A DNA stretch of 64,000 nucleotides from Streptomyces sp. NBC_00539 (GCF_036346105.1 NZ_CP107812.1:248001-312000), one strand, 5' to 3'. Positions 44,400-52,875 are shown, counted from the first letter of the stretch. Made by a program: numbers and translations. The notes: generated from the sequence alone by a model not told the origin.

Positions 44400-45055
44400 G
44401 GGTTCGGCTCCGTCCGCTCGCTCCGCGGCGTGCCTTCCGTGGCGACCGCGCTGTCCGTGGCCCCGCCCGCGGCGGCGGCCCGCAGCCGCTCCGCGGCCAA
44501 CAGAACCTCGGGAAGCGGCGCGGCGGTCGCCGCATCGGGCTTGCCGGTGGTGATGCTCACCCCGGGATGGGGCGGGACGACGTGGACGTTGGCCCGCCGT
44601 TCGAGGGCCGCCATGTGGCACTCCCATGCGGCTGAGGTCAAGGCTCCGGGCGGCAGGGCCGGAGCCAGCACGATGGGGGCGCGCGTGCACTGCAGCGCGA
44701 GCAGTACCGGGGTGTCCGCCACTCCGAGCGCCAGGCGGCTGGTGAAGTGGAACGTGGCGGGATGCACGATGACGGTGTCGGCCCACTCGGCCATCTCGAC
44801 GTGGGCTGCGGACTCCTCGGGTTCCTCAGTCCAGGAGTCGAGCTGCGGAGTATGCCCGGCGAACACCGAGAGCGCTGTCGGCGTGACGAACTTGGTCGCG
44901 GACCGGGTGATGACCGTGCGTACGGCCAGTTCGGGGTAGGCGGCGCGGAGCCAGTGCACCCACATGGGCATGAACATCACCCCGAGGGAGCCCGTACCCA
45001 CGTAGAGCAGCCTGCGGGCGGTGAACGGCGGTGCCGCGGTGGGGTTCTCATGCAT
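44396..45055 (-). CDS. HFCD flavoprotein, peptidyl-cysteine decarboxylase (LanD/CypD-like)
   Basis: A 219-residue protein of the EpiD/CypD family. These enzymes oxidatively decarboxylate a C-terminal Cys to an enethiol, which then forms AviCys. The start LLYVGTGSLGVMFMPMWVHWLR is the flavin-binding strand-loop, the active-site His is in DTVIVHPATFHFTS and the substrate clamp region reads VLAPALPPGALTSAAW. Both precursor peptides end in Cys, which fits. Its start overlaps the upstream LLM gene by 8 bp. Confidence 0.87.
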   Translation of the reverse strand: MHENPTAAPPFTARRLLYVGTGSLGVMFMPMWVHWLRAAYPELAVRTVITRSATKFVTPTALSVFAGHTPQLDSWTEEPEESAAHVEMAEWADTVIVHPATFHFTSRLALGVADTPVLLALQCTRAPIVLAPALPPGALTSAAWECHMAALERRANVHVVPPHPGVSITTGKPDAATAAPLPEVLLAAERLRAAAAGGATDSAVATEGTPRSERTEPNP

Positions 45056-46031
45056 GGCGGCCGTCCACCGCGGCGAGGATCTGCTGCATGTCCGTCATGG
45101 CCGCCCCCATGCCGAGTGCGGTGTAGACGCCGCAGACATTGAGGATGACCTCGCCCACACCCGCCGCCCGGTACCGGTCGAGGCCGTCCGCGATCTCTGC
45201 GGGGGTACCGGAGACAAACGTGCGGGAGGAGACGAGGAGCGCCGCGCCGCCCTTGGTGTCCGCCGGGTCGGCCGGGACGCCGGCTTGGCGCAGCATGTCG
45301 GTGTAGTGCGGGCTGCCCAGGTGGGCGTAGGCCGCGGAGTGGGCTATGGCCTCGATGTCGCGGCCCGGGCGTTGCACCGCCACGTGGACGACGGTCGCCA
45401 CACGGGGAACGGGGCGCTCGGCCTGCGCCGCCCCCTGTTCCAGCGCGGGAACGAGTGCCTCCTCGATGAACCGTGGTGGAGTCAGCCAGGTGATGGCGAC
45501 ATCGGCGACCCGGCCCGCCGCGCGGGCCATGGCTGGGCGCAGGACTCCGAGCCCCAGCTCGACCGGGGGCGCGTTCATGACCGGCAGCGCTCCGTGCGTG
45601 CTGTGTTCCAGCCCGTCGGTGTCGGCCCCGCCCCGGCTCTCGATCAGTTCCCGCATCGTGGTGACGTACTGGCTGCTGACGGTGACGGGCTTCGGCATGG
45701 GGGCGGGACGGACCATGCGCTGGAACGCCTCCCCGCCCGGGCCGATGCCCGCCACGAACGGCAGCCCGGACAGTTGGGCGACGGAGCGGGCCTGCACCGC
45801 CGCGTCGTACGGATGACGTAGACCCGCCAGGGCGACCGAGGTACCGAAGGGGATGCGGATCCCCGCTCCCGCGAGCGCGGCGAAGACGTGGTGCGTTTCG
45901 ACGCCGAGGGACTGTCCCAGCCACAGACGTCCCGAGCCGCGCCGCTGGAGCAGTTGGGCGAAGGGGAGGACCTGTGCGACCTGAGTGGGCTGGACGGGGA
46001 AGACGATGCTCGTGGTGTGCGGGGAGATCAC
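45048..46031 (-). CDS. LLM-class (F420-dependent) oxidoreductase, LanJ-type reductase candidate
   Basis: A 327-residue luciferase-like TIM-barrel oxidoreductase: QLLQRRGSGRLWLGQSLGVETHHVFAALAGAG, GTSVALAGLRHPYDAAVQARSVAQLSGLPFVAGIGPGG and FVSGTPAEIADGLDRYRAAGVGEVILNV. In the class V lanthipeptide lexapeptide an F420H2-dependent reductase turns dehydroalanine into D-Ala; this gene sits in the equivalent position. GTG 46031 overlaps the stop of the M16 gene upstream (GTGA). F420 use is inferred from the family. Confidence 0.82.
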   Translation of the reverse strand: MISPHTTSIVFPVQPTQVAQVLPFAQLLQRRGSGRLWLGQSLGVETHHVFAALAGAGIRIPFGTSVALAGLRHPYDAAVQARSVAQLSGLPFVAGIGPGGEAFQRMVRPAPMPKPVTVSSQYVTTMRELIESRGGADTDGLEHSTHGALPVMNAPPVELGLGVLRPAMARAAGRVADVAITWLTPPRFIEEALVPALEQGAAQAERPVPRVATVVHVAVQRPGRDIEAIAHSAAYAHLGSPHYTDMLRQAGVPADPADTKGGAALLVSSRTFVSGTPAEIADGLDRYRAAGVGEVILNVCGVYTALGMGAAMTDMQQILAAVDGRHA

Positions 46032-47344
46032 AGGAACGTCTCCGTCTCGAAGGGGGTGGGGGAGTCTCCGAGGACGACGCCGTGGAAGTCGTCGGGATCG
46101 AAGAAGCGGCCGGCCGCGGCGGCGACATCGTTCTCGGTCACCGAGGTGAAGTCGTCCAGGATGCGGCTGATGCGTTCGGGCTCCTGCCCGGTGGCCAGGG
46201 CGAGCATCAGGCTGCTCGCCCAGCCCTGTTGGGAGGAGGCCGCCAGAGCGGTCATCCCGGTGACGTACCGCCGGGCCGCCTCGATCTCGGCCGAGGTCGG
46301 CGGTTCCGTGCGCATACGCCGCAGTTGCGCCCGCAGGTGGTCGAGGGTCCTGCGGCCGTGCTCCGTGGCGGTGTCGGCCTCCACCGCCACGACCAGCTGG
46401 TCGAGGTGGTCTCGGAAGACCGACTCGCACCGGTAGGCCAGCCCGTGCCGTTCACGGACCTCCGCGACCAGGCGCGAGGAGAAGTACCCGCCGAAGACGA
46501 TGTTGGCTAGCGTCAAGGCCGCGAAGCCGGGGTCGGTGCGGGCGAGTCCCGGGCGGACCAGGCGGATCTGGGTCTGCGTCGCCCCCGGTCGGGGCACCCG
46601 GGCGATGGTGCGGGCACGCGGCTGCGGCAGCAGAGGGCCTTCCGTCGTCTCCCACGTCGTGCCGGCCGCTTCCCACTCCGCGAAGGCTCGGGTCACCTGC
46701 TCTACGGCCAGATCGGGATCGAGATCGCCCACCAGGATCAGCGCCGCCCGGTCAGGCCGTACGCACTGGTGGTGGGCCAGGCGTACCTGTTCGTGGCCGA
46801 CCGCAGCGAGGTCCGCCTCGCGCGGCACGTCCTGCATCTGCGGCAGCGGCCCGTAGAGGTGTTCCACCAGCGCTTCGGAGGCGATGAGTTGGGGCTGTGC
46901 ACGCGTGGCGGCGAGTTGCCCCCGGGCGCGCACCATGACCGCGCGGACCACGTCGTCGGTGAAACGGGGGCGTACCAGGGACCGGGCCAGGACATCCAGT
47001 TGCAGAGGAAGGAGCGAGCTGGGGCCGGAGCCGGCGACGCCGAGCCAGCGCGCGGAGCGAGTAGCGGACAGGAGGCTTCCGGATGCGGCCAGGTCGTCAT
47101 CGGCCGGTCCCTGCTCCCCGGCCGCGGTGTGCCCCAGCAGTGATGCGGCCAGCACTTCCTGGACGGCCGCATCGGCGAACGACTCCACGTGGAGCGGGAT
47201 CGCCAGTCGCAGCTCCGTCATGGGGGTGGAGGCGTGGCGGGCGGCGATGACGCGCAGCCCGCTCTCCAGGCGTACGTCGGCCAGAGGGGGCAGGCCGACC
47301 GGGACGGGGGGACCAATTGGGGGGAGCACGCTGCTGCGGTTCAC
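46028..47344 (-). CDS. M16-family peptidase subunit, non-catalytic
   Basis: A 438-residue M16B-type protein. The zinc-binding HxxEH segment is absent: the matching place reads AAVQEVLAASLLGH. The C-terminal half keeps the family substrate-binding signature (SSRLVAEVRERHGLAYRCES). Non-catalytic chains pair with catalytic ones in mitochondrial-type processing peptidases and in RiPP clusters. It is coupled by GTGA overlap with the catalytic M16 gene upstream, so the two likely form a heterodimer that removes the leader. Confidence 0.87.
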   Translation of the reverse strand: MNRSSVLPPIGPPVPVGLPPLADVRLESGLRVIAARHASTPMTELRLAIPLHVESFADAAVQEVLAASLLGHTAAGEQGPADDDLAASGSLLSATRSARWLGVAGSGPSSLLPLQLDVLARSLVRPRFTDDVVRAVMVRARGQLAATRAQPQLIASEALVEHLYGPLPQMQDVPREADLAAVGHEQVRLAHHQCVRPDRAALILVGDLDPDLAVEQVTRAFAEWEAAGTTWETTEGPLLPQPRARTIARVPRPGATQTQIRLVRPGLARTDPGFAALTLANIVFGGYFSSRLVAEVRERHGLAYRCESVFRDHLDQLVVAVEADTATEHGRRTLDHLRAQLRRMRTEPPTSAEIEAARRYVTGMTALAASSQQGWASSLMLALATGQEPERISRILDDFTSVTENDVAAAAGRFFDPDDFHGVVLGDSPTPFETETFL

Positions 47345-48627
47345 CGGTAAACTCCCGTGGGCGTGATGAGGGACAGCACGGCGCGCCTGCCTCTCGCGAG
47401 GTGCGCCGCGGCGGAGCGGACGTCTTCGGCGCTGACGGCCGCGAGTCGTGGGGCCAGGGTGTCGACGAGTTCCGGGGCCCCGAAGAGCAACTCGTAGGTG
47501 CCGAGCGCGCGGGTCCGTACGACAAGGTTGTCGAACCCTCGCCACGTTCCGGCGGAGGCCAGTGCCCTACCCTCCTCGAGCTCCAGCCCGGTGGGGCCGT
47601 TCGCTGCCAGCTCGGCGATCTCGGTGTCGAGGACGTCGAGGACCGCGTCGACGGGTGTGGTGCGCGGGTGCATGGCCAGCACCACCAGGGTCTCGGGGGA
47701 CCGGGCGCGCAGCGGGCCGAACAGTCCGCAGCTGCTGCTGACATCCGTCAAGAGCTCGCTCCGGTGAGCCATGTGTCGTTTCAGGCGGGCGGAGTCCCGT
47801 CCGGTGAGCATCTGGGTCAGCACCATGTGACTCAGGTACTGGGGCAGCGAAGTCGCCGGATCGGGCAGGCGGTAGCCGAGAGCGGTGGCGGCGAGTACGG
47901 CATGCGGGTCACGGTGTTCGCCCCGCAGCTCCCCGGCCGGCTCGGGCTCGTCGAGGAACGGAGGCGCGGGGCGGGGGCGGGCCGGGATGCCGCCGAAGTG
48001 ACGGTCCGCGAGGTCCAGGGCGTGCCGCGGATCGACGTTCCCGCAGATGGTCAGGACCGCATTGGCCGGGGTGTAGTACGTCTCGTAGAATGCCTGGCAC
48101 TCCTCCAGCGAGGCGGCCTCCAGGTCCCCGAACGAGCCGTAGCCGTTGTGGGCGTTGCGGAACTCCCTGTAGAGGACCCCGGGCAGCACGGTCCAGGGGA
48201 ATCCGCCGTAGGGCTTGTCCGTGACCGACTGCCGGATCTCCTCCTTGACCACGGCGATCTGGGTGCGCAGCGTCTCCTCGGTGATGCGCAGGGCCCTCAT
48301 CCGGTCGGCTTCCAGAAACAGCAGCCGGTCCAGCGCCGATGCGGGCAGCACCTGGTAGAAATCGGTGTAGTCCTGGTGGGTGGAGCCGTTGGCAGTCCCG
48401 CCCGAGGCTTGGACGTGGCGGAAATGATCGGCTGGCCCGACGTGCTCGCTGCCCTGGAACATCACGTGCTCGAAGAGGTGCGCGAATCCGCTCCGGCCCG
48501 GAAGTTCGGACCGGAATCCGACGTCGTAGTGGACGGCGACGCCTACGGACGGCATGCCGGGCAACGGCTGCACCACGAGGCGCAGGCCGTTGGACAGTGT
48601 TGAGCGGATCACTGGGGCGCGGGACAT
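47341..48627 (-). CDS. M16-family zinc peptidase, catalytic subunit
   Basis: A 428-residue M16B peptidase. The inverted zinc motif HLFEH is at residues 50-54 and the third ligand region VVKEEIRQ at 126-133. SFGDLEAASLEECQAFYETYYTPANAVLTICGN is the usual following segment. It is the first gene of the leftward RiPP operon, 193 bp from the divergent LanK gene. Expected to cut the lanthipeptide leader together with the next gene product. Confidence 0.92.
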   Translation of the reverse strand: MSRAPVIRSTLSNGLRLVVQPLPGMPSVGVAVHYDVGFRSELPGRSGFAHLFEHVMFQGSEHVGPADHFRHVQASGGTANGSTHQDYTDFYQVLPASALDRLLFLEADRMRALRITEETLRTQIAVVKEEIRQSVTDKPYGGFPWTVLPGVLYREFRNAHNGYGSFGDLEAASLEECQAFYETYYTPANAVLTICGNVDPRHALDLADRHFGGIPARPRPAPPFLDEPEPAGELRGEHRDPHAVLAATALGYRLPDPATSLPQYLSHMVLTQMLTGRDSARLKRHMAHRSELLTDVSSSCGLFGPLRARSPETLVVLAMHPRTTPVDAVLDVLDTEIAELAANGPTGLELEEGRALASAGTWRGFDNLVVRTRALGTYELLFGAPELVDTLAPRLAAVSAEDVRSAAAHLARGRRAVLSLITPTGVYR

Positions 48628-48653
48628 GTCGGCACTCTAGGAATGCGCGACGG

Positions 48654-48689
48654 GGGCAAAGTAATGTCGTCCGGCGCATTACTTTGCCC
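48654..48689. promoter_or_regulatory. Palindromic operator between the two divergent RiPP transcripts
   Basis: A perfect 13-bp inverted repeat, GGGCAAAGTAATG and CATTACTTTGCCC, with a 10-base spacer. A half copy GATACTTTGCCC is at 48771-48782, nearer the LanK start, and a related half (AAAGTAGTGTCG, 51346) precedes the precursor genes. This probably binds a cluster-specific regulator. Confidence 0.65.
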
Positions 48690-48820
48690 AGGGGAAGAAC
48701 GCGTGGCCGACTGCCGTGCTGCAGGCGAATTGCCGTACGGACATGGCGCCCGCACGGGAAAAGTTACTCTGATACTTTGCCCTTGCCGAGATCCGTGGGA
48801 AGTGCCTACCGTGCCGCCGC

Positions 48821-49972
48821 GTGACAAGAATCCAAGGAGCTCCCAACAAGGAATCCGCGCCGACCCGGTCCCGGTACGCCCCTGCAGATCTCGCCGGAGT
48901 CCCGGAGGTCGCGGCGTTGCTCGGCGCGCTCGGCCTGGGTGCGTTCGACCCTGACGACGTGACATCCCGGGTGGGCCGCAACGACAACTGGGCCGGTACG
49001 ACGACGACGGGCGCACGCGTCTTCGTCAAGCGGCTGAGGGGCCCAGAGCCGGCCGAGGCCCGCAGCCGGTACGACCGCATCCTCGCCTTCGAGGCCTTGG
49101 CGGCCCGCCACCCGGGATCAGCCCTTATCGGTCCGTCCCTGCTCGGCTCCGACGCCGACGCGATGCTCGTCGTCTTCGAACTCTTGGAGGACGCCCGTTC
49201 AGGGTCTGAGCTCAACGCCGACGACGCGTTCGACGAGGAGTTGAGCCACCAGGCCGGGCGGCTCACGGGCGAGTTGCACGCCCTGCCCGCGGACGCGGGC
49301 CTGCTGGACACTACGCCCCACCCGATGCCCCCGCTACATCCGCACAACGCCGTGTCCCTGAGGGGCCTGGTCTCCTCGACGTTCGGCGAACTGGAGACCT
49401 GGAGACTGATCCAGTCCGACCGGAAGGTCGTCGACGCCCTGCACCGGTTGCGCGCAGCCGAGGCCGCGGTGCAGGACCGCAGGCCGATCCACGGAGACCT
49501 GAGGCTCGACCAGTTCCTTCTGACTCCGCAAAAGCTGCTTCTGACGGACTGGGAGGAGTTCCGTCTCGGGGACCCCGCCCGGGACCTCGGTGCCGTCATC
49601 GGCGAGTGGCTCTACACCGCCATCCACGGCATTCCCCGCTCCATCGGAGACACTCCCGGGTTCACCTTCGACCAGCAGACCTCACACGAGGAGATCCTCG
49701 AACACGGGGTACGGGAACTTGACCGGCTACGGCCCCGGATGCGTGCCTTCTGGGCCGGATACCGCTCCGTGCGCGGTGCGGCCGCCGACGACGGGCTGCG
49801 TATCCGCGCCGCCTTGTACGCCGGGTGGCACATGTTCGACCGCATGCTCGCCACCGCGATGGTCGGTGGACGCGTGATCGCCGCCGATCGGGCCGGCGCG
49901 GGCATCGGGCGCAGCATCCTGCTGGCGCCCGAGAGCAGCACCGACATCCTGGGACTGGGAGACGCACTGTGA
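48821..49972 (+). CDS. Aminoglycoside phosphotransferase-like kinase (LanK of class V)
   Basis: A 383-residue APH/HSK-type kinase. ATP-binding Lys is in ARVFVKRL (residue 70), the catalytic loop is HGDLRLDQ (224-231) and the metal-binding Asp in TDWEEFRLGDPARDL (242-255). In class V lanthipeptides this kinase phosphorylates Ser/Thr of the precursor before elimination by a HopA1-like lyase. Its stop overlaps the LanY start (GTGA). No ribosome site precedes GTG 48821, so the start is uncertain. Confidence 0.86.
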   Translation: MTRIQGAPNKESAPTRSRYAPADLAGVPEVAALLGALGLGAFDPDDVTSRVGRNDNWAGTTTTGARVFVKRLRGPEPAEARSRYDRILAFEALAARHPGSALIGPSLLGSDADAMLVVFELLEDARSGSELNADDAFDEELSHQAGRLTGELHALPADAGLLDTTPHPMPPLHPHNAVSLRGLVSSTFGELETWRLIQSDRKVVDALHRLRAAEAAVQDRRPIHGDLRLDQFLLTPQKLLLTDWEEFRLGDPARDLGAVIGEWLYTAIHGIPRSIGDTPGFTFDQQTSHEEILEHGVRELDRLRPRMRAFWAGYRSVRGAAADDGLRIRAALYAGWHMFDRMLATAMVGGRVIAADRAGAGIGRSILLAPESSTDILGLGDAL

Positions 49973-50952
49973 TACCGATGACCACCGATGCCCTCGCTCC
50001 CGCCCTCCTACGGACCGCCCGGGACATCTCCGTCTCCTCCGACGGACTGAGCGCGACGGTCGGATCGGAGTCCCTGGAGGCAGACACGCCCGGCAAGCTG
50101 GCGGGGAAGCTGTCGCAGACCCTGTATCAGCTAGTGCACACGGGTAAGGACAGGGCGGAGACCACCCGTCCACGGAGCCTGCGCGATCCGGAGTTCGACC
50201 GCCTGCTGACCGATGCCATGCCGCACTCCCACACGCTCGCCGACGCGGTCGTCCGCGAACGCACCGATGACGGCATGCTCGTGGCGGAGCTGGGCGGACT
50301 GCGCGTCCTCCTTCCCGCGGACACGCTCGTGGGCGAGCCTCCCGCAAAGCTGCCGAGCGCTGCGGCGATACGGTTGCCCGCGGCCCGGCCAGCCCTGTCC
50401 ACCGGGTTCTTCCTCACCGACGGCTCGGCGGGCACGGGTGTCGGCCGAGGGGCGCAGACCCTTCGTGTGTACGTCCACGTCACCTCGGCCGAGGCGGCAC
50501 CCCAGGTGTGGAACACGGTGCTGACGTACCTGGAGGAAAGGCGGCTGGTGTACCGGGCGAAGATCACCTCCAGTCCCCAGCTGTTCCCGCGACGCGACGC
50601 CCTCGTCGTCTACCTGCCCCCGCAGAGTTGGTCGGCTGTTCGGGGGATCGGGGCGTGCGTGTCCGGTCTCGAAGGGCTGGGTCCGGACACCTCGCCATTC
50701 GCCCACCAGGTGGTGCCCGGCGTCGCCGTCGCGTGGGAGCCTCAGGATGCCCGTCCCGGGATGCAGGGCCTGAGTTTCGGTGAACACCGCAGCGGTGCGC
50801 TGGCCCAGGCCATGGTCAAGCACCGGGTGCGCCCCGACGGCGTCGGTCTAGAAGACACGATGCGGGAGGTGTTCTGGGACGCCGGGATCGACCCGTTGGC
50901 GCCGGCCCGCAACCTGGCCTCGCCGCCGCTGCCCGACCTCGGGCTGCTGTAG
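49969..50952 (+). CDS. HopA1-effector-like protein (LanY of class V)
   Basis: A 327-residue protein I identify as the T3SS HopA1-like family. LSQTLYQLVHTGKDRAETTRP lies in the first third, GFFLTDGSAGTGVGRGAQTLRVYVHV in the middle and SPFAHQVVPGVAVAWEPQDA then SFGEHRSGALAQAMVKHR in the last third. In class V lanthipeptides HopA1-like LanY acts with LanK, eliminating phosphate to form dehydro residues. GTG 49969 overlaps the kinase stop and has GGGAG 9 bp upstream; ATG 49978 is the alternative. Confidence 0.82.
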   Translation: MIPMTTDALAPALLRTARDISVSSDGLSATVGSESLEADTPGKLAGKLSQTLYQLVHTGKDRAETTRPRSLRDPEFDRLLTDAMPHSHTLADAVVRERTDDGMLVAELGGLRVLLPADTLVGEPPAKLPSAAAIRLPAARPALSTGFFLTDGSAGTGVGRGAQTLRVYVHVTSAEAAPQVWNTVLTYLEERRLVYRAKITSSPQLFPRRDALVVYLPPQSWSAVRGIGACVSGLEGLGPDTSPFAHQVVPGVAVAWEPQDARPGMQGLSFGEHRSGALAQAMVKHRVRPDGVGLEDTMREVFWDAGIDPLAPARNLASPPLPDLGLL

Positions 50953-50960
50953 GCCGCCGC

Positions 50961-51260
50961 GTGCTGCGCTGTCCGACCGCGTCGGCAGCCCTGCGGATCC
51001 GGGCGGTCATGAGCCTGCTGTCCCGTGCGGAGCCGCGCGATGCGCTCTGTCGGCGGTTGGGCGTGTGCTCCCAGTGTCTGGAGGAGTGGGCCGATGCGTT
51101 TTTGACTCATGCCCTCCAGGGCCTGACGTCTCCGGGCGCTCCCGTAGACCGGTACGAGGTGCTTGCCAGGGAGGCGGAGGCCCTGGCCCGAGCGCTCGAC
51201 GAGACACGGACGGAACTAGAGGTGTGGTCAAGACTAGTCCGCCGCGCGACGAGCAATTGA
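50961..51260 (+). CDS. Small hypothetical protein downstream of LanY
   Basis: A 99-residue protein (or 83 residues from ATG 51009). CRRLGVCSQCLEEWADAFLTHALQG has a Cys cluster and the C-terminal LAREAEALARALDETRTELEVWSRLVRRA is a likely coiled coil. I do not recognise a family. It starts 8 bp after the LanY stop and ends before a terminator, so it belongs to the same transcript. Confidence 0.6.
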   Translation: MLRCPTASAALRIRAVMSLLSRAEPRDALCRRLGVCSQCLEEWADAFLTHALQGLTSPGAPVDRYEVLAREAEALARALDETRTELEVWSRLVRRATSN

Positions 51261-51281
51261 GGACAACGGCGGATATCGAAG

Positions 51282-51311
51282 AAAGGGACCCGTGGGCACG
51301 GGTCCCTTTTT
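51282..51311 (+). terminator. Rho-independent terminator after the LanK-LanY operon
   Basis: Stem GGGACCCG (51285-51292) with CGGGTCCC (51299-51306), flanked by AAA and followed by five Ts. It separates the enzyme operon from the precursor genes. Confidence 0.85.
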
Positions 51312-51345
51312 CGTGTGCGGAATGCCGGTGCCGACGGGTGCAGTG

Positions 51346-51368
51346 AAAGTAGTGTCGGACGCAATTTG
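51346..51368. promoter_or_regulatory. Half-operator motif upstream of the precursor genes
   Basis: AAAGTAGTGTCGGACGCAAT resembles one side of the operator at 48654-48689 (AAAGTAATGTCGTCCGG). It lies about 140 bp before the first precursor. Confidence 0.45.
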
Positions 51369-51508
51369 TTGTGGAGTCCCGGAGAACGTGCAGCTCAGGG
51401 CTTTGTGGAGAGAACCAAGCCATAAGTTTCCGGCTTCATCTAGAGGGGTCCGTGTGGTCAACTGATTCCGCAAAGCGCATTCCGAAGCACATACGAGAGA
51501 GGCCAGAC

Positions 51509-51706
51509 GTGAACGCCAGTCAGCTGATCGCCGGTTACACCGCTTACACCACCGCCGAGGAGTTCGGCGCCACTGCACAGGGTGACGCCCCGGCGACCAC
51601 GCCGTCGATCCTCAGCTTCATCGACATCTCGAGCGCCGCGTGCGGTGCCGCCGTCAGCGCCGTCAGCGCCGCGTCCGTGGGCGCCACCGCCCACGTCGGC
51701 TGCTGA
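51509..51706 (+). CDS. Lanthipeptide precursor peptide 1
   Basis: A 65-residue peptide. The leader (residues 1-32) begins MNASQLIAGYTAYTTAEEFG and ends GDAPATTP. The core SILSFIDISSAACGAAVSA... ends HVGC and carries 8 Ser, 1 Thr and 2 Cys. A C-terminal Cys after Gly is as in cacaoidin-type lanthidins and fits AviCys formation by the LanD-type enzyme. GTG start at 51509 with AGAGAGG upstream. The coding region for the leader is identical to that of precursor 2. Confidence 0.85.
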   Translation: MNASQLIAGYTAYTTAEEFGATAQGDAPATTPSILSFIDISSAACGAAVSAVSAASVGATAHVGC

Positions 51707-51741
51707 TCCACCCACCCCACTCACACCTCAGGAGAAGTTCC

Positions 51742-51942
51742 ATGAACGCCAGTCAGCTGATCGCCGGTTACACCGCTTACACCACCGCCGAGGAGTTCGG
51801 CGCCACTGCACAGGGTGACGCCCCGGCGACCACGCCGCTGACGGTCACCACGGTCTCCTCGCCCGAGTGCACCGCGTTCTCCGTCAGCGCCGCGAGCGGC
51901 GTCCTGACCAGCGTGTCCATCACGCACGCGGCGGGCTGCTGA
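51742..51942 (+). CDS. Lanthipeptide precursor peptide 2
   Basis: A 66-residue peptide, 35 bp after precursor 1. The leader is the same 32 residues. The core LTVTTVSSPECTAFSVSAAS... ends HAAGC, with 8 Ser, 6 Thr and 2 Cys in 34 residues. The SSPECTAFSVSAAS part resembles the start of the cacaoidin core as I remember it. ATG 51742 follows CAGGAGAAG. Tandem organisation suggests two products or a two-peptide agent. No methyltransferase gene was seen, so N-terminal methylation is not expected. Confidence 0.85.
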   Translation: MNASQLIAGYTAYTTAEEFGATAQGDAPATTPLTVTTVSSPECTAFSVSAASGVLTSVSITHAAGC

Positions 51943-51954
51943 TCGACTGGGAAC

Positions 51955-51993
51955 GGGGTGGAGCCGCCGAGGGGCATTCGGCGGCTCCACCCC
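51955..51993. terminator. Strong hairpin after the precursor genes
   Basis: A perfect 16-bp stem (GGGGTGGAGCCGCCGA and its complement) with a 7-base loop, no clear U-tract. It lies 13 bp beyond the second precursor stop and may end the transcript or protect its 3' end. Confidence 0.75.
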
Positions 51994-52108
51994 GCCGGTC
52001 CTAGACCGTGTTCTCCGGAGCCGTCGTACTTTCCCTGCGAGAGGATCGCGTGGAAAGTGCGGCGGCTCCGGCGCGTCCGGCCCGGGTACCGGGTCCGCGG
52101 CTCCCGGC

Positions 52109-52435
52109 TCAGCCCAGGCTAGCGCCCCGCCCCTTGGCCTGATCGGCGATCTGCTGCAGCGCCGAGAGATGGCCGGCGAGATTGCTTCGGCCAGTACCGG
52201 TCAGCGTCAGCCAGGTGCGGGGGCGTTTGCCCACGTACCCCTTCCGTACCGCGACGTACCCGGCGTCCTCCAGGGCCGTCACGATCTTGCTCAGGGCGGA
52301 GTCGGACAGGTCCAGCCCGTCGCGTACCGCCTTGAACTCGGCCTCCGTGCAACTGGACAGGAAGGCGACGACCGCGAGTTTGCTGGGGTGTTGGATGACC
52401 GCGTCCAACTGCGGCAGCGGATCTGGTCCGGTCAT
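52109..52435 (-). CDS. Winged-helix (MarR/HTH_34-like) regulator
   Basis: A 108-residue regulator: AVIQHPSKLAVVAFLSSCTEAEFKAVRDGLDLSDSALSKIVTALEDAGYVAVRKGYVGKRPRTW, a wing-type domain common in small Streptomyces regulators. It is coupled to the membrane protein gene upstream by ATGA overlap. It may bind the CAAAGTAATG operator of the cluster, which is an inference from proximity. Confidence 0.82.
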   Translation of the reverse strand: MTGPDPLPQLDAVIQHPSKLAVVAFLSSCTEAEFKAVRDGLDLSDSALSKIVTALEDAGYVAVRKGYVGKRPRTWLTLTGTGRSNLAGHLSALQQIADQAKGRGASLG

Positions 52436-52875
52436 GCCGCGATGCCGTTCCTCAAGCGCACCAGCTGGAACCAGGCAAGTACCCCCAGACCGATCCCGGC
52501 GACCGCCAGGCAGCCCACGACGCCGGCGAACAGCGCCCCGAAGCCGCCGGCGATGAACGGCAGCAGTGCAGGTAGCTGACGCAGCGTCCGCTCCCGCGTG
52601 GTGCCCGCAGGAGCGGGCACCACGCCACCGGCACGGACCGTGGAGGCGATGGCGAGAAGGAAGAGAACAAGACAGATGGCGGCTGCGACGAGGAAGGCCG
52701 GTTCGTCACGATATTTGTACGCGAGGCCGAAATTGACGAACCCTCCGGCGAGCAGCAGGCCAGCCGCCGGGGGAAGCCAGGAGGGCATCGGGCGGGGGCC
52801 GCGAGCGGTGCTACTTGCCGAACCGGCCACTGTGAGAGCCGAGTTCGCCTCATCTGGAGTGGGAAGCTTTTCCAT
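52432..52875 (-). CDS. Small integral membrane protein coupled to the regulator
   Basis: A 147-residue protein with four likely helices (WLPPAAGLLLAGGFVNFGLAYKY, FLVAAAICLVLFLLAIASTV, LLPFIAGGFGALFAGVVGCLA and VAGIGLGVLAWFQLV). It may sense envelope stress or the peptide and control the wHTH regulator, or give immunity. Family not recognised. Confidence 0.75.
   Translation of the reverse strand: MEKLPTPDEANSALTVAGSASSTARGPRPMPSWLPPAAGLLLAGGFVNFGLAYKYRDEPAFLVAAAICLVLFLLAIASTVRAGGVVPAPAGTTRERTLRQLPALLPFIAGGFGALFAGVVGCLAVAGIGLGVLAWFQLVRLRNGIAA

Noticed and set aside
50961-51260. Small ORF after LanY as a third lanthipeptide precursor
   Set aside because: It lacks a Ser/Thr/Cys-rich C-terminal core and ends in a charged coiled coil.
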